Shown in pieces: positions 1 to 9,924 of a DNA stretch of 34,688 nucleotides. The position numbers and the translations under genes were made by a program. The notes beneath the pieces were generated by a model. It worked only from the letters and a program-made list of their open reading frames with translations. It was not told the origin of the DNA and searched no databases. Numbering within the stretch: position 1 is the first letter of the stretch; the number at the start of each line of letters is the position of its first letter. This stretch comes from Candidatus Altimarinota bacterium (GTDB lineage: Bacteria > Patescibacteriota > Gracilibacteria > BD1-5 > UBA6164), in assembly GCA_027062145.1 (NCBI GenBank), contig JAMOTX010000050.1, positions 1-34,688 of the forward strand, in the 5' to 3' direction.

Positions 1-90
1 TTATATAGTAGGTATATTTACATATCACTTGTAATTCATAAACTCTTTTCTAACCTCTTTCATTAGAGAATACCATAAAAAATATTAATT

Positions 91-131
91 AAAAAAAGCT
101 AGAAGAAAATTATTTTCTTCTAGCTTTTTTT
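91..131 (-). terminator. Palindromic terminator of the PH-domain gene
   Basis: Arms at 92-110 and 112-130 are perfectly complementary over 19 bp and flanked by A and T runs, so it can work on both strands. The TAA stop of the minus-strand gene (110-112) lies at the hairpin tip. Positions 1-90 beyond it hold nothing I recognise. Confidence 0.85.
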
Positions 132-661
132 GTTTTATATTTAGCTATATTATCAGTATGTCAGTTTAGTTTTATATAATCTAAAACTCTTCATAAATAG
201 TTTGCAATATCAGAGTGTCATTTTACTCATCTGAAATATATATTTGAATGTTCATCAGTTCACTGAATCATTATATTTCAGTATCAAAATATTGAATCAT
301 AAAAATTTCTTCTAGTTGTTGTTGCTTTAACGTCAGTTAGCTTTAATTCCTTTCTATGTTGTGTAAATATACCACTTCTAACAAGTTTTAATACTCTTCT
401 TGTAGTTATTATTATCCATGTATTAGAATATTGTCTTTTAAGATATATAAATAGTATTAATAGAGTAAAAATTGATATTATAGTAGATACTATATATGAA
501 TCTAAAAAATATTTTATACTAATAAATAATATAGCACTCAATATAATGTATACTATAAAAAGATGAGATTTTCTTATTAAAAAATGAATTATATTTTCAT
601 GTTGTTTTAATAATAATTTTTCATCAGAATATTGTCATTCAAATTGTTTTTTATCTTTCAT
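110..661 (-). CDS. Membrane protein with a bacterial PH-like domain
   Basis: A 183-residue protein. Two hydrophobic segments lie at about residues 32-48 and 55-73. A cytoplasmic tail follows with the pattern of YdbS/bPH_2-type bacterial PH domains: a strand ending in TTRRVL, the stretch QHRKELKL, then YGNIMIQG and a late SNIYFRGVK-type strand. Several glycines here, including the one in the FGYGN turn, are TGA. The start ATG (659-661) overlaps the 3' end of mutL by 11 nt in another frame, so the two are translationally linked. The cellular role of such proteins is poorly defined. The fold call is inferred from pattern only. Confidence 0.6.
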
Positions 662-2480
662 ATTTATTTTTAAGTTCTTCTAAATTTATTTCAAAAATTA
701 CAGGTCTTCAGTGAGGACATGTTGCTGAATAATCTATGACAGAATCATTTAATAATTTATTCATTTCAAATAAACTTAATTTATGTCAAAATTTTATAGC
801 TGATCTACAAGCCGTGTAAGCAAATATTTTATTTTTTATTTCTTCTAAAGTAGTTGATTTAGAAAAATTTCAGCTAGATATATCTTCTATAATTCATAGA
901 AAAATATTTCATATATTATCCTTTTTGATAAAATCAGGGATTCAATTAATAATAATATTATTTCAAGGCATGATTTCAAAATCAAAACCGATGTCTAAAA
1001 AGCTTGTATTATTATTATTTAATATATCTGATTCTTTAGGGGTTAATGATATATTTTCAGCTATTAATAATCATTGAATATTATGTACATAATCATTGTT
1101 TATTAATTTTTCATATATTATTCTTTCTGCTAATGCATGTTGATCTAAAAATTTAATTCACTCTTGAGTTTCTACTATTATGTACGAATTATGTGATTGT
1201 CATATTATTTTTCATAATGGTGTATCATGTAAATCAGTAGATTTTTCTAATTCATTATTTTCCTCATATGTAGATCAATTATCTAACATTGATTTAGAGG
1301 AATCTAATGTATTATTTATTTGAGTTTGATTTATATTTGGAGCTTTATCTGTATATGGAGAGTATGCTTTAAATTTAGTTCACGAACCAGTATATCAATT
1401 TTTATGTACTGGTGCTGGAATATTTTCTCTTAAATTTTTAATACTATAATTATTATTTAAATTATCAGATAATTTAGGAGTAGTAATAAGAGTAACTTTA
1501 TTTAAGGAATCTTGAATAGAATGATAAATTGCTCTAAATATGTTTTGTTCAGATGCAAACCTTACTTCTAGTTTTCTTGGATGAACATTTACATCTACTT
1601 GAGTTGGATCCACATTTAGGTTTAAAACATAACCAGGATTCATAGAATGAGGGATAAATCTATTGTAAGCATCGTTAATTGCTTTCATAATAAGAGGGGA
1701 TTTAATAACCCTTTTATTTACAAATAAACATTGTCTATTTTTACTAGGAAAACTGATTTTAGGATCAGAAATATATCAGTTTATATCTATTCAATTCATC
1801 TCAAAATTGATTTCTAATAAATTTTCTGAAAAATCTGATCAATATATATTATAAATTCTTGTTTTTAAATTTTCACCTTTTGAATATTTAAATATTTTTT
1901 TTGAATCGGATATAAATTCAAACCCTATATTTGGATATGATAATGCAATTTGTTGTAAAAATACAAATATATGATTATATTCTGTCCTTGCTTTTTTTAA
2001 GTAATTTAATCTTGCAGGTGTATTATAAAATAGATTTTCAACTATTATCTTAGTTCATGTTTCACATGCAAAAGTCTCAATATCTTGAGAAATTCATCAT
2101 AGTATTTCTAATTTATTTCAATAATCTTCGTTCATATTTTTAGATATTATTTCCATATCAGAAACTGATGAAATAGCAGAAATAGCCTCTCATCTAAATC
2201 AAAACGTCATTATATTATATAAATCTTCTAAGTTTTTTATCTTACTTGTAGAGTATTTTTCTATTACAAGAGGTAAATCTTCTTTTTCAATTCATTCACC
2301 ATTATCAGATATAATGATTTTATCTATTCATCAATTTTCTATTTCTACTGATATAGAATCAGCTCACGCATCAATACTATTTTCTATTAGTTCTTTTACT
2401 ATTGAAATAGGTCTTTCTACTACTTCTCAGGCTGCAATTTGATTTGCTAAATTTTTATCTAATTTAATTATTTTAGACAT
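651..2480 (-). CDS. mutL: DNA mismatch repair protein MutL (endonuclease type)
   Basis: A 609-residue protein. The N-terminal GHKL ATPase carries GEVVERP (residues 18-24), the ATP/Mg site E30, N34 and D37 in ELIENSIDAGA, and a DNGEGI motif; several of these glycines are TGA. The C-terminal domain carries the metal-dependent nicking motif DQHALAER starting at D446, an ACRSAIK motif and CPHGRP at C588-P593. These are the marks of MutL from bacteria without MutH, which nick the strand themselves during mismatch repair. No mutS is in the window. The start ATG at 2478-2480 is the only one that gives the full GHKL N-terminus. No Shine-Dalgarno is present. Confidence 0.96.
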
Positions 2481-2531
2481 TAGGAGTTTTTATAAATTAT
2501 TTATAAAATTTTAGCTATTATGTTAAAAAAG

Positions 2532-2577
2532 TAAATAAAAAAGATTAATTGAAATTTCAATTAATCTTTTTTATTTA
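2532..2577 (-). terminator. Perfect palindromic terminator before mutL
   Basis: A 46-nt perfect palindrome rich in A then T. The TAA stop of the upstream minus-strand gene (2561-2563) lies inside one arm. It separates the 75-codon gene from mutL. Confidence 0.85.
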
Positions 2578-2788
2578 AAGTTTCTGATACTTTTGATTTA
2601 ATCATTTCAGGAATGTTTGCATATGCCTGAATTATACTTTTAACTTTGTTATACATTTCTACTACTTCCATTATTGGTCATAATATTTTTAGTACTCTTA
2701 TTAGTACAACTATTAATAATGTTCAAATTATAGAAGAGAATACTATTAATACTAAGTATAATATTTCAATTATTGTTAATGTAACCAT
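2561..2788 (-). CDS. Small single-pass membrane protein
   Basis: A 75-residue ORF visible only when TGA is read as Gly (two in-frame TGA). A long hydrophobic stretch covers roughly residues 2-40. An amphipathic, lysine-rich tail follows (MYNKVKSIIQAYANIPEMIKSK). The composition resembles small membrane-anchored proteins with a cytoplasmic helical tail, but I do not recognise a family. It starts 16 nt after the stop of the gene at 2805-3305 and probably shares its transcript. Its stop codon sits inside the palindromic terminator, as for several genes here, which supports it being real. Confidence 0.65.
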
Positions 2789-2804
2789 AATTTTTGTTTA
2801 ATTT

Positions 2805-3305
2805 TTAAGCGTCGTCTATTAATTTATTTATATCTAAATCGAAAGATTTTACAAGTTTTAATATATTTTCAGTACCTTCAATATTTTTATAAACTTTTTC
2901 TTCTTGAAAAACTACCATACAAGGTAATTTTTTTTCATCTATATTATAATCTTTTAATTTGATATTTTCGATTTTCGATTTAGCTAATTTAACAGATATA
3001 TTTTGAGTAAAAGCTTTTGTAGCCATTACAGGTAAAATATACAAAGCTTTTATAAAAAAATCTGATCATTCTTCCGCAAAAATAATTATAGATTTATGCT
3101 TATATTCTTTTTCTATTCAAGTTTCTTTATTTTTAAACTTTGTAGTAGCTGATTTTTTAATGATAACTTCTAATTCTTCTTTTTTATCTATAGTGAGACC
3201 AGAATTAGTTAATTTTCAAGCACTATACTCTATAGCTTTCTGAGTTTGTTCAGAGGCTTTTTCTTTTAATTTAAGAGCTTTTTCTTTTAGTTCTTTAAAA
3301 TCCAT
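2805..3305 (-). CDS. Hypothetical protein, charged N-terminus
   Basis: A 166-residue protein of unknown function with TGA codons in its N-terminal half, so a standard-code reading sees only the last 79 residues. The first 30 residues are a lysine/glutamate-rich amphipathic helix (KELKEKALKLKEKA). The C-terminal half alternates predicted strands and helices and contains the stretch KLPCMVVFQEEKVY. That arrangement is loosely like a thioredoxin-fold strand-turn, but there is no CxxC, so I do not assign the family. It is divergent from rplS, with an AT-rich 137-nt gap between the two starts, and lies in a possible operon with the downstream 75-codon membrane gene. Confidence 0.6.
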
Positions 3306-3369
3306 TTTAATTAATTAATTAATATATATTTATATTTTACTATATATTATATTTTTTTGCAAAAAAGAT

Positions 3370-3397
3370 TTGCATTTTGTTACATTATTCATATGAT
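3370..3397 (+). promoter_or_regulatory. Possible promoter of rplS
   Basis: TTGCAT (3370-3375), a 16-nt spacer and TATGAT (3392-3397). A transcript starting about 3404 would exclude the earlier in-frame ATG at 3377, which supports the rplS start at 3443. Confidence 0.4.
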
Positions 3398-3442
3398 ATG
3401 GCCAATTCCAAAAAAGGAAATTTATTTTTAAAACAAATTATT

Positions 3443-3805
3443 ATGTCAAATTCTGCAATAATAAAAATTGTACAAGAAGGGTTTTTACAAGAAGGTAGAG
3501 AACAAATTAAAACTGGTATGGAAGTTGAGGTTCACCAAATTATTAAAGAAGGTTCTAAAGAAAGAATTCAAAAATTTAAAGGTTTAGTAATTAAAACAGC
3601 TGGTAAATCTGCTTTAGAAAATACTATGACTGTTAGAAGAAAAATTGGTGCCTTTGGTGTTGAAAAAGTATTTGCTATACATTCTCCAACTATTAAACAA
3701 ATTGATATTATTAGACAATTTAAAGTTAGAAGAAAATCTATTAAATTTATTAGAGATCTTACTGGTAAAGCTGCTAGACTTAAAGAAGTTAAAAAAGCAA
3801 AATAA
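3443..3805 (+). CDS. rplS: 50S ribosomal protein L19
   Basis: A 120-residue L19, at the subunit interface of the large subunit. Family features are plain: a pre-core GMEVEVHQIIKEGSKERIQKFKGLVI and the basic C-terminal half with TVRRKIGAFGVEKVF and KVRRKS...FIRDLTGKAARLKE. The reading frame is open upstream to an ATG at 3377. That would add 22 residues with no family counterpart, and a possible -10 box lies inside that extension, so I start at ATG 3443. No TGA codon occurs in it. A strong terminator follows 9 nt after the stop, so it appears to be monocistronic. Confidence 0.95.
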   Translation: MSNSAIIKIVQEGFLQEGREQIKTGMEVEVHQIIKEGSKERIQKFKGLVIKTAGKSALENTMTVRRKIGAFGVEKVFAIHSPTIKQIDIIRQFKVRRKSIKFIRDLTGKAARLKEVKKAK

Positions 3806-3813
3806 TTGATTTT

Positions 3814-3841
3814 AAAAAACCTCCGATTTAGGAGGTTTTTT
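3814..3841 (+). terminator. Terminator of rplS
   Basis: Arms 3814-3824 and 3831-3841 (A6CCTCC / GGAGGT6) with a 6-nt loop and a T run: a classical rho-independent terminator. Confidence 0.92.
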
Positions 3842-3901
3842 CTTTTCAAAAAGTATTTTTTGAATATAATCTTTAGCAATTAATTAACAAATAATATAAA
3901 T

Positions 3902-5356
3902 ATGAATTTTAAAGATTTAAGTTTAGAAGAAATAATAAATAAATTGAACTCTAAAGAGGTAACAAAAGAGGAAGTTTTTGATTATTTTCAAAGTAGAATT
4001 GAAAAATATGATGATAAAATCAAATCATATAATTTTATAAATAAAAAAGGATTAAATTCTATAGATTGAAAATTAGCTTGAGTACCAATTGCTGTAAAAG
4101 ATATTTTTTGTGAAAAATGAGTAGTTACTACTTGTGCGTCAAATATGTTAAAAGATTTTGTACCACCTTATGATTCTGCTGTTATTGAAAATTTAAAAGA
4201 TGCTTGAATGAGTAGTCTTTGAAAAGTAAATATGGATGAATTTGCAATGGGTTCTACAAGTGAATCTTCGGTTATTCATACTACAACAAATCCATGGGGA
4301 ACTGATAGAATTCCAGGTGGTTCAAGCTGAGGTTCAGCTGCTTGTGTTGCAGCTTGATTAGCTCCTGCAGCACTTTGAACTGATACTGGGTGAAGTATTA
4401 GACAGCCTGCATCTATGTGTGGTATAGTTTGATTTAAACCAAGTTATGGTAGAAATAGTAGATATTGAACTATGGCTATGGCTTCAAGTTTAGATTGTCC
4501 ATGAACACTTACAAAAACTGTAAAAGATTCAGCAATTTTATATAATATTATGAATGGTTATGATGAAAGAGAAAGTACTTCGTTACCAGGAAAAGATATT
4601 ATTGATGATAAAATTTGGGAAACAAAAAATTTAAAATGAATGAAAATAGGTATTCCAAAAGAATATTTTGAAGAATGATTAGATAAATGAGTAAAAGCTA
4701 GAATTGATGAAGCAGTTGAAAAAATGAAAGAATTATGAGCTGAAATAAAAGAGGTATCTCTTCCTATGACAAAATATGCAATTGCTACTTATTATATAAT
4801 TATGCCTGCAGAAGTATCTACTAATCTTTCTAGATATGATGGTATAAGGTTTGGTCATAATTCTGATAAATCATATGAAAGTACAGATGAATTATTTATG
4901 AACAATAGAGAAGAATGATTTGGTGATGAAGCTAAAAGAAGAATAGTTTTATGAAGTTATGTATTATCTGCTTGATATTATGATGCTTATTTTAAAAAAG
5001 CTACTCAAGTAAGAACTCTTATTATAGAAGATTTTAATAAAGTTTTTGAAGAAGTAGATGCTATTATTTCTCCTGTTGCACCAACTGTTGCTTGGAAAAC
5101 ATGAGAAAAAATAAATGATCCAGTTAAAATGTATTTATCTGATGCATATACTATTCCTGCTTCTTTAGCTTGATTGCCATGAATATCAGTTCCATGTGGT
5201 TTCGCTGAGAGTGATGATGAAAATAAAGAATTACTACCAGTTTGATTACAAATATTAACTAGTAGATTAGAAGAACAAAAACTATTTGAAATAGCTAATG
5301 TTTATGAACAAGCTACTAAATTTTGAATTAAATGTCCAAAATGATTTGAAGATTAA
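3902..5356 (+). CDS. gatA: Glu-tRNA(Gln)/Asp-tRNA(Asn) amidotransferase subunit A
   Basis: A 484-residue amidase-signature enzyme. It releases ammonia from glutamine so that the GatCAB complex can amidate Glu-tRNA(Gln) or Asp-tRNA(Asn). The Ser-cisSer-Lys triad is visible: K66 (PIAVKDIF), cis-Ser S141 (GGSSGGSAA) and nucleophile S165 (GTDTGGSIRQPA), with the same spacing as known GatA. In both serine motifs some of the invariant glycines are encoded by TGA, which is the clearest proof of the genetic code in this window. gatB and gatC are not nearby. A palindromic terminator follows. Confidence 0.96.
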
Positions 5357-5370
5357 GCTTCAATTTGACA

Positions 5371-5408
5371 AAATAATTACTAATATGTTAAAATATTAGT
5401 AATTATTT
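5371..5408 (+). terminator. Terminator after gatA
   Basis: Perfect 16-bp arms (5371-5386 and 5393-5408), 6-nt loop, then a T-rich tract. It lies between the gatA stop and the next plus-strand gene. Confidence 0.85.
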
Positions 5409-5424
5409 TTTTATAAATAAAATT

Positions 5425-6516
5425 ATGCCACTTATTGAATGAATTGCTGAACCACAAATGTGAGATAAGGAAAAAATAGATCAAGATAATTTAGACTATT
5501 CTAAACCTCTTAATAAACCATTAGATGAAACAAAAGATGAATTAAAATCATTATTTTGAGATTTTTCAAAAGAAAAAAAAGATCCTCTTTCTGATATGAA
5601 TGAAAAACAAGTTTCTGAAGATGAATTAGATTCTTTATTAAATCTGGATGAAGAATCTATTATTGATAAAAATCATGTAAATATAGATGATTTTTCAGAT
5701 ACGCCTACTGAAGAAGATTATATGAATAATCAAAAACAATTAGAAATAAAAACTTCAAAAGAATTTCCTCTAGTTAAAACTTTCTTGAGTGAAAGAAATA
5801 TAAATGAGGATTCTTTATCTTTAAATAAAGATTGAAAAATTGATGTAAATGCTATTGAATGACTAGGTTATGAAGATAAAGAAATGTTGACATGATTATT
5901 AGTAAATATCGAGTGAGATAATAGAGATCAAAACAGAATAGATTTTTCTACAAATATTAAAAATATTCAAGAATTTAGTGAATATGATTTAACATTTTGA
6001 GATCAATGATTTGATAATGGTGTTTTAAATAGGATTTGAGGAAATTATATTGATATTCCTGATGCATCATGAAAAATAGATGTAACAAAAAATATTTCTA
6101 CTTCAATTGAAATTACTAAAAATGAAATTTTAAAAGAGGCTAAAAATGTTAAACCTGATTCTCAAACTTATAAGACAGCAATTGCTAATATTGAATCATG
6201 AAATTTACAAAAACAATTAGAATGAATAAATAGCTTATATTATTTAGCATTTTCATCTGAAGGTAAACTATGAGCTAAAGAGTCTTTAAGTATTCATAAA
6301 AATAAAAGAAAAAAAGAATTAATAAATGATGCTAATGTATTAGAAGATAAAATTCAAATTGCTTTAAATAATAATGATCAAAAAGAATTAAAAAAATTAG
6401 ATATTCAAAAAGATGTTATTATTTTCGAAGTAGAAGAATTAGTAAAATGAGATATTTTTGAATCAGGTGAATTAGATAAAATGGAGGAAAATTTAGAAAA
6501 AGAAAAACAAGATTAG
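5425..6516 (+). CDS. Acidic hypothetical protein, probably cytoplasmic
   Basis: A 363-residue protein with no signal peptide or membrane segment. The first 135 residues are low-complexity and very rich in D, E, K, N and S (KDELKSLFGDF, EDELDSLLNLDEES), suggesting disorder. A middle part carries hydrophobic patches (IEGLGYEDKEMLTGLLVNIEGD). The C-terminal 130 residues are a predicted charged helix or coiled coil rich in NNNDQKELKKLDIQKD-like segments. Many TGA codons occur, so a standard-code reading sees only 79 residues. I do not recognise a family. Its TAG stop overlaps the TAA stop of the convergent comEC gene by two bases inside a shared terminator. Confidence 0.75.
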
Positions 6517-6526
6517 TCTTGTTTTT
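6503..6526. terminator. Shared bidirectional terminator with interlocked stops
   Basis: Arms 6503-6512 and 6517-6526 with a 4-nt loop that holds both stop codons: TAG of the plus gene (6514-6516) and TAA of comEC on the minus strand (6513-6515). A T run follows on the plus strand. Confidence 0.85.
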
Positions 6527-7988
6527 CTTTTTTATTGAACCATAAAATAATAAATATTAATATTATAAAATATAAAATTTCATAATGAGTTTTATATATT
6601 CATGGATTCAATTTAATCAAAGCCCAATTTAAATTTCAAAAGAAATGTACAACTAATATATCCCATTTTAGGAAAATCCGTGTTATATAACCTATAATAA
6701 TTCATCATAATGGATAGACAAAATGGACAATAACACTTATAAAACCAAAAATCATTGCTAAGGGAATAGTCCAAGTAACTGCTATGTTACTAAAGGGAGC
6801 TAATATAGACACTTGACCAAAACTAAATACCATAATTGGTAAAGTAAATATTAATGCTGATAAAGTTAATGTGAATGCAGTTTTTATTTCCAGTAAATTT
6901 GGTAAGAAATAAAATATTTTTTCAAAGAATTTTTGGCTATAAATTATTCATAAAACTGCTAAAAAACTTAAATGTAGTGAAATATCATAATTGAGACTTA
7001 AAGGTGAATAAATAACCATCAAGGTTATTGTAAATATTATTATTGATAATATATTTCACTTTCTTCATGAAATTAAAATATAATATCATAAAAGTCACAT
7101 AATTGAAGCTCTAATAACTGGTGCTGTATCACCTACTAAAATAGTAAAAAAAGCTATAAAAAGAGTGATAATTATAGTTTTTAACCATATAGGGAGGTAC
7201 TGTAAGAAAAAAGTTATAAATATTATTAAAATTGTAATATTAAATCATGAAACAGCTATAAAATGAGTTAATCAAGAATTATTAAAATCTTTTTTTAAAT
7301 TATCAGGAAGGGATTCTCTTGCTCAAAGAAGTATTCATCATAAAAATATTGCTTCTTCTTTAGGGTATATTTCATAAATTGAGCTAAGAAATTTTTGCCT
7401 AAATTTAATAATTATCTTTTCTATTATATTTGGTTCATTTATTCATAAAATAGTTAACTTATATGAGTCAGCACTAAAATAAATATTTTTAGATAACATA
7501 AAGTATTTATAATTAAATCATTCAAAGCTTTTTATAGGATTTATTTTAGTTATAATATTTAATAGTGTTCATTTATTTATTTTTTTATCTAGAGTTATTA
7601 ATAATAAAATATTAGTTTTAATTTTTTTATCTCATAACTTAATTAATTTTCATATATATTGAATTTTACCATTAGTTATTTTATTTACTCACTTTATTTC
7701 TATGTTCATTGATATTATATTGTTGTAGTATTTAGTTAATATTTTTTCGTTATCTTGAATGTTGGAATAATTATTATTTGAAATTAATATTCATAAAACA
7801 AAAGAAAGTATTATAAAAATAAATAATTTAATAAATTTCTTTTTTAGTAAAAAATATCACAAAAAAAGCACTACTAAAATTAGTAGTACTAGGAGTGATG
7901 TAAAAATATTATTTATTAGATTATTAGTGAATATTCATATTAAAAAAAATATTCAACTATATATAAATATAATGTATTTAGGTGTCAT
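6513..7988 (-). CDS. comEC: ComEC/Rec2-family DNA uptake channel protein
   Basis: A 491-residue polytopic membrane protein. The Competence domain is recognisable from the signature around H242: GLTHFIAVSGFNIT, preceded by GARESLP and followed by membrane helices and the GDTAPVIRASIMG stretch typical of ComEC helix boundaries. ComEC conducts single-stranded DNA across the inner membrane during transformation. The N-terminal part has several membrane segments and a soluble stretch that may match the OB-like domain of ComEC. The C-terminal metallo-beta-lactamase domain found in longer ComEC proteins is absent; the gene ends soon after the last helices. It lies 3 nt downstream of the Lgt-like gene and is probably cotranscribed with it. 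Confidence 0.88.
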
Positions 7989-7991
7989 AAT

Positions 7992-8789
7992 TTAATTTAA
8001 AAATGTTTTTTCTTTAATTTCGCTAGATCTAAAAACTATAAATAATCTATATGAACAAAATATTATAAATATTATAGAAAAAATTTGTAATATATTTATT
8101 CTGATATATTCATTATCCCTAAATATATCATATTTTCAACTAAAAAATTCAAATATTAGAAATATAGAAGACATAATAATTAATCATATATAACCAATTA
8201 AACCTTTTATATGAACATACATAGAACTAATGTATGATACAGAGAATAATATAAAAAATATTATTGCATATATTATTGGTAGAGGAAATACAGGTACTTG
8301 AAAGGGAACAGGTGAAAAAGGATGATTATATAATATTTCTATTCAATAAAAAGTTTCTCTTCAATATACTTGTCCTCAAAATAATGATCAAATATATCAA
8401 ATAAATAATATAAAAAATAAAGAAATAGTTAATCCATCTATAAAATTAGTAATTCTTTCTCTTTTAATTCTAGTAATAGTAAATAGTACTGTTAAAAATC
8501 AGAAAATTGCTCAGGCTAGTGAAAAATTATAGTCACTCATTATAAAAAATTCAAAAGGATTTTTTATATATTTTAAATCGTGCCATTTTCATATTACATA
8601 AAATAGTCTTGAAAAGAAAAATACTCAAAGAAAAAACCATAAGATATTTTTTTTAAATATATTGTAATCATATCAAAATCTTACTTGTAGTTTTTTTAGC
8701 ATCCATAGAAATGCAAAAAAACAAACTGTAATAGTTAATCAAAATGTATATATTATAAATCAATTAACAGGTTCAAAAAATGGAAACAT
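7992..8789 (-). CDS. Lgt-like polytopic membrane protein
   Basis: A 265-residue protein with about seven hydrophobic segments. Its layout resembles prolipoprotein diacylglyceryl transferase: an N-terminal FEPVNGFIIYTFGLT stretch, a SLAGAIFGF segment, then an IGSLFGGQVYGRETFYG block at residues 133-149 followed by a PFSPVPFQVPVFPLPIIYA stretch. That block aligns with the Lgt signature (GRxGNFxNGExxGR), but the usual Arg, Asn and Glu are replaced (Y132, S135, G139, Q140). It may therefore be a diverged family member with another activity. A TATAAT-like -10 on the minus strand at 8809-8814 could be its promoter. It is followed directly by comEC. Confidence 0.55.
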
Positions 8790-8834
8790 AGCTTTAAATT
8801 ACTATTAAATTATATTTATTTTATATTTTTAATG

Positions 8835-8870
8835 AAAAAAAGCAATGCTTTTTTAGGCAATGCTTTTTTT
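8835..8870 (-). terminator. Terminator of efp-ndk
   Basis: Outer arms 8835-8844 and 8861-8870 (A7GCA / TGCT7) with an inner 3-bp extension. The ndk stop (8853-8855) lies in the loop. Confidence 0.8.
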
Positions 8871-9275
8871 ATTAGAAAAATGAATTTTATGTTCTCTATT
8901 TGATTCATATTCAGAATCTGAAGAATGTATTAAATTATAGAGTTTTGACGTTCATATATATTTTTTTCTCATTGATAGAGCTATTTTTCTAACGTTTTCT
9001 ATAGCTTGTTCTCAACTTATTGATAATATAATTGATACATCTGAACTAATATATTTTACCACACTATTAAATAATGGATGATCTTTTTTATCTGCATAAT
9101 GTTCTTTTGCAGTTTTTTCATCTATTATTGTTTTTTTTCTTTCAATAATTTTAAATCATTTTATTGATAATATTCTAAAAAATATTTTTTGAAATTCTTC
9201 TTTAGTTACTTTTATATTTTCATTTAATTCTGATTTGGGTATTGAAGGTTTTAATATTATTAATGTTTTTTCCAT
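8853..9275 (-). CDS. ndk: Nucleoside diphosphate kinase
   Basis: A 140-residue NDK, which moves gamma-phosphates between NTPs and NDPs through a phospho-histidine. The N-terminus MEKTLIILKPS matches the family start, and the catalytic histidine is H117 in NLIHSSDSEYESNREHKIHF, the usual HgSDs...A.rEi.fF region. The family's HAS/HGS glycine is replaced by serine at 118. The length is normal. It starts 2 nt after the efp stop, so efp and ndk form one unit, and its own stop sits in the loop of the terminator. Three TGA glycines occur. Confidence 0.88.
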
Positions 9276-9277
9276 AA

Positions 9278-9835
9278 TTATGCTCTATTTCTATATTCTT
9301 TAGTTCTTGTATCAATTACTAATTTATCTCATACCTTTACAAATAAAGGAACTTGAATAATTAATCCAGTAGTTAATGTAGCTGGCTTTTTACCACCTGT
9401 TGCAGTATCACCTTTTTCACCAGGTGGTGTTTCAGTTACTTCAAGAGTACATGTAGGTTCAAGATTAACATTAATGGGATTACCATTAAATTCTTGTAAT
9501 AATACTTTATCACCATCTTGTAAAAATAATTCAGCACCTCATAAAGCTTCTTTTAATAATTCAACTTGTTCAAAAGTAGTATTATTCATGAAATAATAAT
9601 TTGTACCATCATTATATAAATAATCATATTCTGTATTTGTTATGTCAGCAGGTGGGAATCTATCATGATCTGAAAATGTTTTTGGTATATTAGAACCAGT
9701 TAATAAATTTCTAGCTTTAATATTTATAATTGAACCTCATCTACCCATTACTTTTTGAGCATAACTCACTACTTCGTAAGGAGCATTATCCATTATAAAT
9801 TTTTTACCTACTTTTAGGTCACTTGCATTGTACAT
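9278..9835 (-). CDS. efp: Translation elongation factor P
   Basis: A 185-residue EF-P, which relieves ribosome stalling at proline runs. The three-domain protein is clear: DLKVGKKFIMDNAPYEVV at the start, the loop GRGGS followed by IKARNLLTG, YLYNDGTNYYFMNNTTFEQ in domain II, and the C-terminal signature GDTATGGKKPATLTTGLIIQVPLFV and GDKLVIDTRTKEY. The modified residue at the tip of domain I, Lys34 in E. coli, is Arg32 here. Arginine at this site is rhamnosylated by EarP in some bacteria; no earP or epmA/B is in the window. The gene is followed by ndk after 2 nt. Confidence 0.95.
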
Positions 9836-9857
9836 ATTTATATATTTTAAAGATAAA

Positions 9858-9903
9858 AATTACGAATTACGTATATATTATATAATACTCGTAATTCGTA
9901 ATT
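9858..9903 (-). terminator. 14-bp inverted repeat between rny and efp
   Basis: Perfect arms 9858-9871 and 9890-9903 around an 18-nt AT loop. Read on the minus strand it ends in a T run, so it can terminate rny. A TTGACA (minus, 9903-9908) lies at its upstream edge and TATTAT/TATAAT boxes lie in its loop (spacers 15 or 20), so it may also overlap the efp promoter. Confidence 0.7.
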
Positions 9904-9924
9904 GTCAATTAGTTAATTTTGTAT

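Noticed and set aside
1..90. A possible 20-codon minus ORF (from 63) and an open plus frame ending at 66
   Set aside because: Too short and without support; beyond a terminator at the window edge.
651..2480. Standard-code view of mutL as a row of broken pieces (possible pseudogene)
   Set aside because: All interrupting codons are TGA at glycine positions; with code 25 the frame is intact and complete. The same holds for gatA, fusA, rny and others.
3377..3442. N-terminal extension of L19 from ATG 3377
   Set aside because: Not seen in the L19 family, and a possible -10 box lies within it; start at 3443 fits better.
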